Origin: Cepaea nemoralis
Taxonomy: Eukaryota > Mollusca > Gastropoda > Stylommatophora > Helicidae
Direction: 5' to 3'
Length of the DNA: 64,000 nt
NCBI GenBank assembly: GCA_014155875.1
Contig: JACEFZ010025119.1
Coordinates: forward strand, 7,501 to 71,500
The notes below the pieces were generated by a model that was given only the letters and a program-made list of their open reading frames with translations, was not told the DNA's origin and ran no database searches. Of this stretch, positions 37,175 to 48,289 are shown in pieces. Made by a program: the position numbers and the translations under genes. Each line of letters opens with the position of its first letter. Position 1 is the stretch's first letter.

Positions 37175-37460
37175 TTAGCTGTTTGTGTGTCTGACGGTAC
37201 TTTTGCGTGATAAAGGTGTAGTGTCCATTAATGATGATGATGATGATGATGATGATGTGGGTGTGTTGTGCTGTGTGTTATGGTTGTCACATTTATGTTG
37301 CTTCAATGTGTTTTTTTCTGTTGTATAGATTGCCACAGATGTGACATGTGTGAGTTGTGGTTTTGTGTTCGGTGGTAATGTGACGTGTAAGATTGTGGTT
37401 TTCTGTGAAGTCCTGACCACAAATATCACAGAGATAGATACGTTTCTGACTAGTGGCCAT
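37175..37460 (-). pseudogene. C2H2 zinc-finger protein inside the Polinton
   Basis: Starting at 37460 (MATSQKRIYLC) there is one complete finger, CDICGQDFTENHNLTRH followed by ITTEH, spacing C-x2-C-x12-H-x4-H. A second begins CHICGNLYNRKK. A run of seven T at about 37308-37314 breaks the frame. The next frame supplies TLKQHKCDNH, the missing His half of finger 2, then Thr/Ser-rich sequence made by an ATG microsatellite and a stop at 37175. C2H2 proteins occur in some Polintons, so it may be an element gene, but a captured host finger cannot be excluded. The single-run frameshift could also be a sequencing slip. Confidence 0.65.
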
Positions 37461-37479
37461 AATGATAGAAACATTAGTG

Positions 37480-38930
37480 GTGATAAGACAATAAGTAGCT
37501 TCCAGCATTAGATAATGGCTTGGTGATAGCACAATAGGATCTTTTGTAGTCGTTCCTCGATTTCCACTATTTATAGCTTCTGGTATTAGATAATGACTTG
37601 ATAGCAAAATAAACTCGTGTGTCGCTCTAATGGATAAGGTATAGTGACCATTATAAAATGATGCAATCTTCCAAGACTTTTCACGGTTTTAGAAAGCCGT
37701 CTGGTGTAAGTACAGGATGTCAAATTGATGTGAAGAAAAGGCAATAGCATTATAGATATCTTATATTTTTCACAATAATGTGACAACCATAATGATAGCA
37801 TATCTACAGAAAATATTTATTATCACATCACTTTTTAAGAAATATCAAAAGAAAAAAAATGACATTTTGATATCAGACATAGTAAAATATTTTCAGTTTG
37901 TTTTTCTTGCTATCCTTACAGGGGGTCTTCTCCGTGACTATATGCTTTTTCACTTGTGCTAGCAAGTACTGTTTTTTGTATTATTTTGTAAAGATCTGTA
38001 CTATATTATTGGTGACTAACTAAGAGTGAAAATATTTAGTGAAAAATGATGAATGCATACAAATATTTTGTGGTAGACTGGCATAGGTTTCACTTCCTTG
38101 TACACCACTCAATATCCTCGAGATTTTACTTCTTGTACGCAATGGCCTCGAGATTGTTATGTGTGAGCAACTTTTCAATCTGGCGAAAGGATAAAGATGC
38201 TTACACATGAGCCATTACTGTAAAAAATTCATATAATGACTTTTGACATCACACATTTGACCTTTATGTAGACCAATGTTGACACAGTGTGAAGAAATAG
38301 AGTAATTTGAAAACATTGTATACGTTAATTGATACATTAGTGAGCAAAGAACAAGGGAGACCACCAAAGGGGTGACAGATAGAATATATAGCAAGGGAGA
38401 CCAACAAAATAGTGACAACAGAGCTCAACTCTACGTTCTCCTATGCCATAACATTTTTCATTCTGACAGAGAAGTCTGTGTCACCACATTATCACTCTGC
38501 CAACTCAATCTGTGTCAGCACATTTTTTGCACTCTGATATATCTTTATTGAGCAGGATAATTATCAATACTGAATGGCCGAATACAGCATGTTTCCATAC
38601 AGTGCACAGACAGCGGATATAGCTTAGGACTCCTGATAATAATACGGACTGACCATAGCCCTGTACCATCCACTGGGCTCTGAAATGGTACTTCTCCGCT
38701 TGACCACAAAAGTGGATGATGATAGTAATGATGATGATGATGATGATGATGATTATGAGGAGAAGGAGGAGGAGGAGGAGGAGGAGGAGGAGGAGGAAGT
38801 ATGCAATTGTATTCTGTTATTTCTGGGGTGAGTGCAGAAATTCAGAAATCGTGGGGCATTTATAACATCAGATGGTAGGTATACAGAATAGCTTAAGAGC
38901 AGAATACTACATTTATATGAAGAACATTTT
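37480..38930. other. Polinton interior, no gene recognised
   Basis: No known Polinton gene (notably no protease) can be read. A compound ATG/GGA microsatellite occupies 38717-38798. Confidence 0.4.
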
Positions 38931-38934
38931 AAGT

Positions 38935-39310
38935 AATATGTCACAGTCATTGAAAGTTAGAAAGAGAGAGTAGTGAAATGCTATATAGAACCATTTTTAA
39001 CATTTACCAGCGCACCCTGGATATTTGGTACAGAGGGAAAAAAGACCGGGGAAGCCGCAGGTAAACTGAATGTTGCAAATTCCTTGCACTGCCAAACAAC
39101 GACTACCTGAAAAAACGCTAATGAAACTATTATATACAATAGTAAGACAGCTTTCTTCTTTGTTTACGAGAAGCATTGGAAAGCCGTGTGACAACTGGGT
39201 ACAGTGGGACAAGAGAAATGATGTCGAATAAAGACGGTGGCAGCAGAGTTGATCGAGACACCGAGAGCTGTGGAGAGCCATGATCACCGACGCCAGTCAG
39301 CAAGGCACAT
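38935..39310 (+). pseudogene. LINE fragment (RT tail)
   Basis: Begins with VVKCYIEPF-type sequence near 38970. It continues through degraded LNVANSLHC, a KTAFFFVYEKHW region and ends with ESHDHRRQSARH-like text near 39290, matching the end of the LINE remnant at 13340-13405. Several frameshifts. It was inserted in the Polinton near its right end. Confidence 0.65.
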
Positions 39311-39424
39311 TGCAAAACCAGTTGGTTCTATTATTGACTGCTTTACAACACAGCCACCTTTGCGCTGGTTTCTGTTAACTGGAATGTTCGCCTGCTATTC
39401 AGAATTGTTAGAAGCCTTTTTTCG

Positions 39425-39655
39425 CATATCCTTTACAGGACATCGCTGTCAACATCAGCATCATTTAGCTGATTGTTGATTTCTTGGCAAGATTACGCTC
39501 AGTAGTTTGCCATTGCTTCCTGGGTGACCGGCTCACATACCCTGTAAGTTACCGACGCAAAGAGAACCGCCACCGATTCTCACGTACGTCACGTTACTTA
39601 CGAAAGTATAGGGTTTATGAAGAATATCGCTAATCCCTAGGCCAGGGAGGCCAGC
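39425..39655 (-). mobile_element. SINE-E copy 2
   Basis: Collinear with 8996-9230 over its whole length: minus-strand A box TGGCCTAGGGATTAGC, a decayed B box, AGCAATGGCAAACTACTGAG and the terminal GATGTCCTGTAAAGGA. It lies inside the Polinton, 1.3 kb from the right terminal repeat. Confidence 0.87.
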
Positions 39656-39659
39656 GTTA

Positions 39660-40915
39660 GAAGCCTAGCATTCATTATACTCCATTGTGAGAACCAGACG
39701 TTGTATGCAAATTGTTACAGTTCACGATAAATATGGCACTTTGGTTTTTAAATCAAGTAGCAGACACGCTATGTGTACATTTATGGTTTTTGTGGAAAAC
39801 TAGAAAAAGTTAACTTGGACCTGTTACCACAACGCAAATAAGGTCAGTTCACAGAATACTATCGAGATAATTTTCCTCTTGTACCGGCGATGCGAGCGTA
39901 GTTAATTAGTGTCAGATTTACCACCACGCTGGTTAGGTCAATGTCGGTGTTTAATCATGCCCTCTGGTCAGTGTATATCATGGTTACACACGCGCGGTGG
40001 GCTGGGAATTAGTTTAGTTTAGTTTAGGTGTCTAGGCCGATGTCTAGGCTCGGTTGTGACTGTTTGCCAGCAGCTGCTCTATGACTTACCCACGAGTTCA
40101 ATTCTTGGTGAGGTCAGGACAGATAGGCACAGCGGTTCTAAAAATGATGTGGTGACTATCACCTAAAGAGTTTATATAGTCAATAAAATACTGACACAGA
40201 TAGAAAGAGGTAGATAAAAAGAAAGAGCGAGAAAGATATAAACCAGTCATAAAAGATAGAAATAAAGATAGACAGAGACATGCGGTATCTTAAGAACCCT
40301 GGTGCATAGCATAACAGTACATTATCTACTTACTTGAGACAATCGTATCATTGAGACACACGTCTTGACTACCCTGCTGACATTCAGTTACTTGAGAAAT
40401 ATCAAGGAAAACACGAGAAATAATTTGTTGTGCACGTAAGATTTTTACTTAAGAAAATATCAAGGGACACAAATTATCCTGGTCTCGACAAGGGAAATAA
40501 TTCGCACTAATATTATTCTCTTTTAATGTAACAATTATTTTTACAACAGTCACTAAGTATGCTATTTCAATTGAATTTTTATTACAATAATATTTTATGT
40601 TAGATCTTCTAGGAATAAGATAATTTTTATGTTAATTAGTTTGCTTCTGTATGATATTCTACCTACTCGATAATATGTTAAACCACGATGGCATCTCATT
40701 GTATTTCATGAGGTTGTACAAGGGTAATGTCCAGTTTACCATTACCCCATATGGACAACAATCACCTTCGGATTAATATGCATGTAAGGGTAACACCAGG
40801 ACTATCATTGTAAGCCGGTGATGAACCCCAAGTATAATTTCTTCTTGAAGTTTAGTGGGGTATGGGCAATGGGGAAATCAAAAAGTCCGATTTGCTTTAC
40901 ACCCGAGTAATGGAC
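39660..40915. other. Polinton interior, no gene recognised
   Basis: AT-rich, without a convincing frame. A weak B-box-like GTTCAATTCT near 40096 is insufficient to call another SINE. Confidence 0.4.
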
Positions 40916-40919
40916 CACC

Positions 40920-41254
40920 ACCTCTGACCCGTGACTAATAATAAACACCTATCCATCCATGTCACATATATTATTGGGCTCAAACCCGGCGGCCTGCACC
41001 CGACCGCCGACCCGAAACTCGGGCCCCACCGACGCCCATTCGACTCGCCCCCGGAGACACACACATGTGGGCGGGAAGTACCAAAGACCGCGAAATTTGA
41101 AAAAAACTAGGTCAAGTGAGGTATGTTTCTAGGCGGTCCGCGTTGGGTGGCCTATGACGTCAATTTAGACAAAGATGGATTATCGGCGATGGCTTGGGGT
41201 CAATCCATCAGGTCAATCCAGAAATACGACCTGAAACGGCCATTTCTAACTACT
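40920..41254 (-). repeat. Polinton right terminal inverted repeat
   Basis: Reverse complement of the left repeat, ending GGCCATTTCTAACTACT. It contains the same GGGCTCAAACCC, GGCGGTCCGCG and GACCTGATGG-complement landmarks. The outer ATACTC forms the target duplication. Confidence 0.92.
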
Positions 41255-41269
41255 ATACTCCCGAAGATC

Positions 41270-41415
41270 TTATAACATAACATAACACAAATAACATAAC
41301 ATAAATGTCATAACATAACACAAATAACATAACATACCATAGCGTAACATAACATCAATAACATAACATAACACAAATAACATAACATGACAAACATTAC
41401 ATATCGCAAATAGCA
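41270..41415. repeat. AT-rich minisatellite (CATAACATAACACAAATAA type), block 1
   Basis: Pentamer-based CATAA and CAAAT repeats begin 10 bp after the Polinton target duplication. The same sequence forms a larger block at 42090-42565. Minus-strand frames (LCYVICVML) are repeat translations. Confidence 0.93.
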
Positions 41416-41419
41416 TAAG

Positions 41420-42085
41420 TGGCACCTTGCCGTCTTTGCAGGCGAAGATATGTGAATTGGAACTAGAGCTAGAAATCCAAAGTAAAATGCCTGGGCATGG
41501 ATTCGGAGAACCCAGCATTATCCCTCTCTCGGCCTTGCCTTGTTATCTCCAGAGGAAAGGATAACCAGTACTTCTTTAACAAGGTAGGCTGCAGATGCTG
41601 GCGGCTCAGCATCAAACCTCCAAGAGCAGAATCTGGGTAGCGGCCAGGCCCTCACATCCGGGGGATTTGACTTAGAGTCGTTCAGTCATATCCCTCAACT
41701 GAGTGTTGTATACCAAGTGTCTGAACCTGTATGAACGTGTACATCTATCATCGTAAGTGTCTGGACCCATAAAAGCGTGTACTACCGTGAGACTCCGCAC
41801 CTGACATTGTCTACAGTGCGGATCCCGTGACCAGCAAAAATCGGCCCGCCGGAGATATTGCTTGGCTAGGTTGCGAACACATCTCCCGACGGAATAAAAG
41901 AAACGAATAAGTAAAGAAACGATAAAAGTAGTTGTATTTCAATTGCGCTTGCGCTCCCACCTATGCTACATCCTTCATGTGTCTTCACAAAGTTGGACTA
42001 GAGTCAAATTCTACAGGGTCTTCTTTCGCCGCTGATTCTACCAATTCGGTTCCCTTGGCTGAGATTTCGCTAGATAGTAGATAGG
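41420..42085. other. No gene recognised
   Basis: Unassigned. AAGGTAGGCTGCAGATGCTG at 41581 repeats a stretch at 33759 (AAGGTAGGCTGCAGACGCTG), so a shared dispersed repeat probably covers part of this stretch. Confidence 0.4.
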
Positions 42086-42089
42086 GACA

Positions 42090-42565
42090 GACATAACGCA
42101 AATAACATAACATAACGCAAATAACATAACATTACACAAATAACATAACACAACACAAATAACATAACATAGCATAACGCAAATAAACATAACATAAATA
42201 ACATATCACACAAAAACATAACACAAATAATATACCATAACACAAATAACCTAATACAAATAACATAATACAAATAACATAACACACTAACATAAGAACA
42301 CACAAATAACATAACACAGGTAAATTAACACAAATAAAATCGCACAAATAACATAACACAAATAACATAACATATCACAAATAACATAACATAACACAAA
42401 TATCATAACATAAATAACATAAAACAAATAATCATAACATAAATAACACAACATAACACAAATAAGATAACTCAAATAACATAACGCAAATAACATAACA
42501 TAATACAAACAACATAACATAACACAAATAACATAAATTAACACAAATAGCATAACACAATAGAA
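42090..42565. repeat. AT-rich minisatellite, block 2
   Basis: About 475 bp of the same CATAAC/ACAAATA units as at 41270, with irregular unit order. Confidence 0.94.
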
Positions 42566-42654
42566 CAAAATTATGTGAATCAAACCGTCAGTTTCGGAAA
42601 GGAAAGAAACAGATCGAAAGGAGACTCTCGTCTCTGGGACCGTGTTACACAGTG

Positions 42655-42674
42655 GGTGACAGACAGACAGACGG

Positions 42675-42736
<62 letters not shown>

Positions 42737-43017
42737 CGGCAGGTAGTCAGGCAGGCAGGCAGTTAGGTAGGTAGGTAGGTAGCTAGATCCATATGAAGGT
42801 GTTAAGATAGGTACGTATGAAGTTAGATAGATAGGTAGGTAGATTAATATCTTGCTACGCTAAACAGACAGGTGTGGCAGGCCGGTAGGTAGATGAATGG
42901 ATAGATAAATGAATATGTTGACGGATGGGACAGAGAGACACACAGACTGTCAGGCAGACAGACAGGCAGGCAGGCAGGCAGGAAGTTAGCAAGTATGTAT
43001 CTTTGTATATATGTATG

Positions 43018-43048
<31 letters not shown>

Positions 43049-43051
43049 ACC

Positions 43052-43086
<35 letters not shown>

Positions 43087-43225
43087 GTAGGTAGGTAGGT
43101 AGGTGGGTAGGTAGGTGGATAGGTAGGTAGGTAGGTAGATTAACATCTTGCTACGCAGATAGGCATGCATGTAAACAGATAGGCATGCATGCAAACAGAT
43201 AGGCTGGCAGGTAGGTAGGTAAGTG
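42655..43225. repeat. Tetranucleotide complex (GACA, GGCA, TGCC, TGTC, GGTA)
   Basis: GACA repeats at 42655-42735. At 42950-42992 GACAG then GGCAG repeats stand opposite CCTG and TGTC repeats at 43018-43085, making a foldback. GGTA repeats follow. A block beginning ATCTTGCTACGC occurs twice (42849 and 43145), a direct duplication of about 300 bp. Confidence 0.92.
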
Positions 43226-43229
43226 CATG

Positions 43230-43550
43230 GATAGATGAACGAATATGTTGTTGGCTGGAGGTATACATGTACTGTTAGTGTGAGAAATGGATTCGAAACT
43301 TTTCCATGGGGAAAACGCAGATCCCAACACCAGCTATCCTAAGCTTGTTAAACATGTATGATTAATCCTTGTCTCGAGATGATGAATCAGTCACATGGGA
43401 AACATCCTTGCGGTGTTATGAATGTTGCTTTTTCATTTATTTCTTGTTTGACCTAAGGCGCTACAGCATGTAGATACAGATGGTGTGTTTAGAGATATTG
43501 ATTTTCTTCATTTTCTTTGTGGAGTGTTAGCTGAGTTGAGTTTGTGAAAT
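43230..43550. other. No gene recognised
   Basis: Short unique stretch between satellites. Nothing assignable. Confidence 0.4.
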
Positions 43551-43557
43551 GTATGTC

Positions 43558-43712
43558 GCAAGAAGAAGAAGAAGAAGAAGGAGGAGGAGGAGAAGAAGAA
43601 GAAGAAGAAGAAGAAGAAGAAGAAGAAGAAGAAGAAGAAGAAGAAGAAGAAGGGGGGAGGAGGAGCAAGAGGAGGGGGAGGAGCAAGAGGAGGAGGAGGA
43701 GGAGATGATGAT
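43558..43712. repeat. (AAG)n/(GGA)n microsatellite
   Basis: Purine triplets. Poly-Arg, poly-Ser and poly-Phe frames come from it. Confidence 0.96.
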
Positions 43713-43865
43713 GATGTCTGAGACACATATACTTAAATACCTGTATACATACTTACATCATTTATAGACCACCCACTCAGTAATACGCACATACACTCTC
43801 CCTCGCATATACTCACTCACAATCACAAACTCACTAACAAAAATTTACTTATATAAATATACATA

Positions 43866-43867
<2 letters not shown>

Positions 43868-43930
<63 letters not shown>

Positions 43931-43932
43931 TT
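43868..43932. repeat. (CT)n microsatellite
   Basis: Pure CT run with a short imperfect end. Confidence 0.96.
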
Positions 43933-44164
43933 TCTCTCTCAGAAGGCGACAATAGCCAAAAGAAGAAGAGGAAGATTTAGTTCCTGTTGAGCAGATTCCG
44001 TGTTGACTGATGTCTTCGTGCCAAACCTCAGCCATCGTGTCCTGACGTGAACATGCACTGTAGTGTTCCGTGTGACGAGGCAAGCCTAAACATTCCTGAT
44101 TGTTTAGTGCCGTGAATCAGGGAAAACAGTCTATAGACACGTGTCTAATAAATATCAGCTGTCT

Positions 44165-44480
44165 TATATGTACTTTTGGCTGGTTGGCTGTGCGGTTGTA
44201 CTGACGGTGTGGTTGTACTGACTGTGGTTGTACTGCCTGTGTGGTTGTACTGGTTGTGTGGCTTTACTGGTTGTGTCGTTGGATTGGCTATACGGTTGTA
44301 CTGGTTGTACTGTTGAGTGGTTGTACTGGCTGTGTGATTGTACTGTTTGTGTTGTTGTGTGGGTTTACTGGTTGTGTGGGTGTACTGGTTTTGTGGTTTT
44401 ACTGGTTGTGTGGTGTACTGACTGGTTGTATGGTTGTACTGGTTGTGTGGTTGTACTGTGTGGTTGGACTGGTTGTATGG
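44165..44480. repeat. GT-rich minisatellite (TGGTTGTACTGGTTGTG type)
   Basis: Irregular repeats of 14-18 bp built from GGTTGTACTG and GGTTGTGT. The 102- and 137-codon Val/Cys/Trp-rich frames are its translations. Confidence 0.9.
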
Positions 44481-44944
44481 TTGTGCGTGTATTTCTGTGC
44501 GCCTGTTTTTTTTTTTGTTTCTTCTTTGCTTATTAGTATAATCATGGCGTCACTGGGTGCCCAAGTCCATTTAAAACATCCAACCGATGCAGATTCAAAC
44601 CCACAGACCACTACGCTAAAGCGGCTCCCAGTTGGTATTGATAATCAGCAGTGATAACATTTCTCAGGGTAGCAAGATGACCAAGATTATATTGTAAGTT
44701 CCCTGAGTCGATTCTTGGACAAATCAAGTTGTAACACTTTCATTACAATACTCTCTGTGAATATATGAAGTAGCTTTTCACTGTTGCATTCAGTCCCGAT
44801 TTTACAAGTATGTGGTCCTCGGGTATTTTCGGTAGTTTGTGTATTGGACCGTAAACGGGTAGATATCGCAGCTTGGAGAGAATATTGCTGCAGGGAGTGT
44901 TCTTAGGATTTGGCCGACTCTCAAAACTCGAGAAAGGGCCAGAC

Positions 44945-45451
44945 TAGGGTTGATAAACGTCCGGCAAAAAGAGGACATGTCCTCCTTGTTAGCCTAATAT
45001 TCTCCGTCCGGCGGGCAAAGCTAAACACCTTCAAAATGGCCGGCTTTTCTCACAAAGTACAATTTGAAGAATCTTACCAGTGAACAGTTTTATGCATATG
45101 TGATTGCTATGATTGCTAACGAGGATCTTCTACGAAAAGTTGGCTCCTCCGAGAAATATGTTGTGTAATTAATAACGATTATAGGTAATAATTGTACAAT
45201 CGGCTGTTTAAATAATGTTTTTTAGCATTTCGAAAAAGGCCTCCATTGAATTTACATTTATTTTTTAACATGATTGTTTCTTGGTCGATTCACTAAGAGT
45301 AGGATACACTTATTGGCAGCTATTGTAATAAAATGTTTACTGATTGTGGGTTTAATCTGGAACGATTCAAATACAAAATTTAATATGTCCTCCTAAGTCC
45401 TCGTTTTTGTCTTATTATGTCCTTTTGGCGTCCACGTATCTGGCAACCCTA
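44945..45451. mobile_element. MITE with 8-bp target duplication, hAT-like
   Basis: The ends are TAGGGTTGATAAACGTCC... and the complement of TAGGGTTGCCAGATACGT. The inverted match continues into an AAAAGGACAT-like block. GGCCAGAC flanks both ends exactly (44937-44944 and 45452-45459). The 507-bp interior has no coding frame. Terminal sequence and duplication length suit the hAT superfamily, with moderate certainty for the class and high certainty for the boundaries. Confidence 0.87.
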
Positions 45452-45489
45452 GGCCAGACGGACACGTAATCCGACTATATCTGGTAGTA

Positions 45490-46020
45490 TTTCATGAATG
45501 ACTGTGTTCTCCTATGATTGTGTGTGTCCTATACGATTGTGTTTCTCCCATGATTGTTGTCTATATGATTGTGTTTCTCCAATTATTGTTTCTTACATGA
45601 CTGTGTTTCTCCGATGATTGCATGTGTCCTACATGATTGTGTTTTCTATATCATTGTGTTTCTCCCATGATTGTGTTTCTTAGATGATTGTATTGCTCCT
45701 ATGACTGTGTGTTTCCTCCCCACTCCTGGGGAGTCTCTATGGCGAAGTAGTCAAGCCGTTTGACTCGTGCTCCGAAGGTTGTGGGTTCGATTCCGGGCCG
45801 CGTCCCTCGGTTTACGAGGTAAATGTTTCGGAGACTCCTGTGGGTCGTCGCTAAAAGCTACGGAATTCGTGCTTTGTGCGACGCTTTCCGTGCTGCGGAA
45901 AGAGACCGAGCCATATGGGATAAAACCCGGTGCAATGAAGTCGACCCTGTCGACTTTTAAGCCGCTTTTAAGTGTGTTTCCTACACGGTTGTGTATTTCT
46001 TAGATGCGTGTGTGTCTCAC
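45490..46020. repeat. Minisatellite (ATGATTGTGTTTCTCC type) interrupted by a SINE
   Basis: Units of 17-20 bp run from 45490 to 45717 and resume at 45969-46020 after the SINE-B insertion. Confidence 0.85.
45722..45965 (+). mobile_element. SINE-B copy 1, tRNA-derived
   Basis: The head GGAGTCTCTATGGCGAAGTA contains the A box. The B box GGTTCGATTCC is at about 45783. The body includes GTGGGTCGTCGC, GCTACGGAATTC and CCGAGCCATATGGGATAAAA. It is shared with 57310-57555. GTGTGTTTCCT occurs on both sides (about 45708 and 45970) and may be the target duplication, although the host minisatellite itself contains similar text. Confidence 0.88.
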
Positions 46021-46029
46021 AGTTAAAAA

Positions 46030-46635
46030 ATGAAGAAACACAGATGTTAAAACGAACTGGTCACCATATATCATAATGCAACATTGTGTAAACGCACTCT
46101 AACATGCCGCAGTGGATAATACGCGCCACGTTTCACTAACCCCAACTTAAACAAAATCATTTTACACGAGATTTCATCATCATTTCCCCCGCCAAAATTC
46201 TCCCGCAAATTTCTATAACAAAACTCCAAACACGGGAGAAAATAGCATGGCTGCTTGCCAAGTTAACTTTCCCGTTTCATCGTGACATTTCGATCTTGCT
46301 TTTTCTTAAACAAATTCTCCTGCAAGGGGCAAAGTCCATTTGCTTTCTGTCTGGGGCCACGGCCGTCAGGTTTCTACCCTTCCCTGAATTCCCAGAATAT
46401 ATTAACGAATGGGAGGTTTCGGTTGAGACCCTAAATGTTGGGTCTTAAGTTCTAGGAGTGGCGGGCAATGTTGATTATTTTAAGGGGCTTTCACTTTAGA
46501 AACAAAACAATTATGGAAATTGCTACAGACAGACAGATAGATGGACAGACAGATAGATAGATGGAAGGATGGTTGTTTGGTTGGACAGATAGATAGATAC
46601 ATAGATAGATGGGTGGAAGGATGGGTGTTTGGTTG

Positions 46636-46669
<34 letters not shown>

Positions 46670-47365
46670 TAGATAGATATATAGATAGATAGATTACATG
46701 AAGAAACTCGTTCGCTGTTGATCAGGTAAACATTTCCCCAAAATCAAAACTACCCGAAATATCTCAAGGCGATAAACGTAACTACAAATCAATCCTAAAC
46801 TTGGACACAACATAACCTGGTGTTACTTTTGTTACTGAGATTCGTTTTCAGCTTGGTTGTAGCAGAAAAATTGGCAAATTTCCAAACTGTTGGCATTTTA
46901 CCAGGATGTTGAAATTTCCAATGTTTACAGTATGACAAAGGATGTTGTGACTTGCCAAATCATGCCCGTACAGAAACTTCCATTCTCTCCTCGCATTTCA
47001 TTGGCTGGCCTGTCATGTGACATCGTTAAAAATAGAAGTTCACGTGAAGCGGGAATGATTTTGGCGCGCAGCCAAGGTAATATTTTGTATTCAAGGAACA
47101 ATGTTTAGGGGAGAAATATTTATGACAACATTGAAATTCAAATGTAAACTTTACATTTAACTAACAGTTTAATAAAATTTGAAACGTTATATCATTTAAT
47201 AATTGTTGGTTATTGCAGTTATATTATTTATTTAAAAATTAAATAGAGAATTTCGCCAAAAATTGCAAAAACACGTTATTATTTTAGGCACAGTAAAGTT
47301 ACCACCCCTATTTGCGAGTGAGGTCATTCCTGGCTGTAAGAACGTCAATGAATACTGTCCCAGAC
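46030..47365. other. No gene recognised; GACA/GATA microsatellite at 46526-46692
   Basis: AT-rich. It contains GACA and GATA tetranucleotides and no convincing frame. A segment near 47000 (ATTGGCTGG, CACGTGA, GGCGCGC) has promoter-like motifs but nothing ties it to a gene. Confidence 0.45.
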
Positions 47366-47369
47366 TAGA

Positions 47370-47430
47370 ATCTGATTGGTTGGCCGCCCAAGCCTATACA
47401 AGTAGCTACGGACCAGGAAACAGATAGTGT
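47370..47430 (+). promoter_or_regulatory. Candidate promoter of the 47687 gene
   Basis: An inverted CCAAT box (CTGATTGGTTGG, 47372-47383) lies about 20 bp before a TATA-like CTATACAAG (47394-47402), roughly 290 bp ahead of the coding start. The spacing is shorter than usual for CCAAT and TATA. This is inference from motifs only. Confidence 0.4.
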
Positions 47431-47686
47431 GTTTAGAGATCTCTACAAGTTGGACGTAACGTATCTCGTTCCAATCAGACCTACATTTCATAGATTTGTT
47501 GTTTTTTGACAAGATAAAACCGCTGTGTCATCTACCAGTTGGTATTTTGTTTATTAGTTAAATTCACGGACATTGAATTTTTAACGTGAATTTGCCTGAA
47601 GTGTTTTCTTAAATTGGACTACTAAGTCGATCTTTCCAGGACTACAAGTGTATATACTGTGATTTGAGATTTAAGTTTTAACAGCT

Positions 47687-48289
47687 ATGGCTATGTACCC
47701 TAACGCAACTCGTGGGTATATGCCCTTTGTGAAACCAGCACACAAACGACAGGCGGCCAAGAAGTCCAGAGTGGACAAAGCAGACACTTTAAAAGCCAGA
47801 TCCAGTGATATGAAAACCTACAAAGTGACTTTAAGAGATAGAAATGGTTTCACCTATACGTATATTATCCAAGCAGATACGTCTTCCAAAGCTACACCTA
47901 TCCTTTGCGAGTCCCGCGTGGCTGCGCCAAAGTCTCTGTCTTCTTCCTTGCCGGACATGAAAGCAACGACTGCTGAAAGTTCAGAGGCCAGACGTCATTC
48001 AAGCTGCTTGGGTCTAGCCCAAGGAATGGAAGATCTCAGCAAAGTTGACGATGGTGAAAAGAAAGGACTGTTTAATTCCATCATTAACTTTATCAGAAAG
48101 AAAACCACCACCAAGTCATCAAAAACAAAGCAACAGCTATCAGCTGCCAAATCAAAAAGGAAAATGAAGCCAATGTTTCCAAAGAAGAGGCAGAGAACCA
48201 TCTCCACGATGTCCAACCTGGACCCGATCCAGGAAAGCCCAGAAGAAGAGGATGATGATGACTTCGACTCTGATTCAGTATTCCCATGA
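47687..48289 (+). CDS. Lysine-rich intronless protein of unknown family, 200 residues
   Basis: The best host-gene candidate in the window. ATG at 47687 has G at -3 and G at +4, a good Kozak context. The frame is open for 200 codons to TGA at 48287. The protein is non-repetitive. It has a basic N-terminal part (KPAHKRQAAKKSRVDK, about 17-32), a compact stretch KTYKVTLRDRNGFTYTYIIQ (about 43-62) that could form beta strands, a Ser-rich middle, a short hydrophobic/basic segment GLFNSIINFIRKK (about 127-139), a strongly basic nuclear-signal-like region (KSKRKMKPMFPKKRQR, about 154-169) and an acidic tail (EEEDDDDFDSDS). No signal peptide or membrane segment is seen. AATAAA follows at 48868. The AG just before the start (TTTTAACAG) could be a splice acceptor, so an upstream exon is possible. 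The family was not recognised; an overlapping antisense frame is a shadow. Confidence 0.7.
   Translation: MAMYPNATRGYMPFVKPAHKRQAAKKSRVDKADTLKARSSDMKTYKVTLRDRNGFTYTYIIQADTSSKATPILCESRVAAPKSLSSSLPDMKATTAESSEARRHSSCLGLAQGMEDLSKVDDGEKKGLFNSIINFIRKKTTTKSSKTKQQLSAAKSKRKMKPMFPKKRQRTISTMSNLDPIQESPEEEDDDDFDSDSVFP

Noticed and set aside
40010..40160. SINE with B-box-like GTTCAATTCT
   Set aside because: No convincing A box, tail or second copy.
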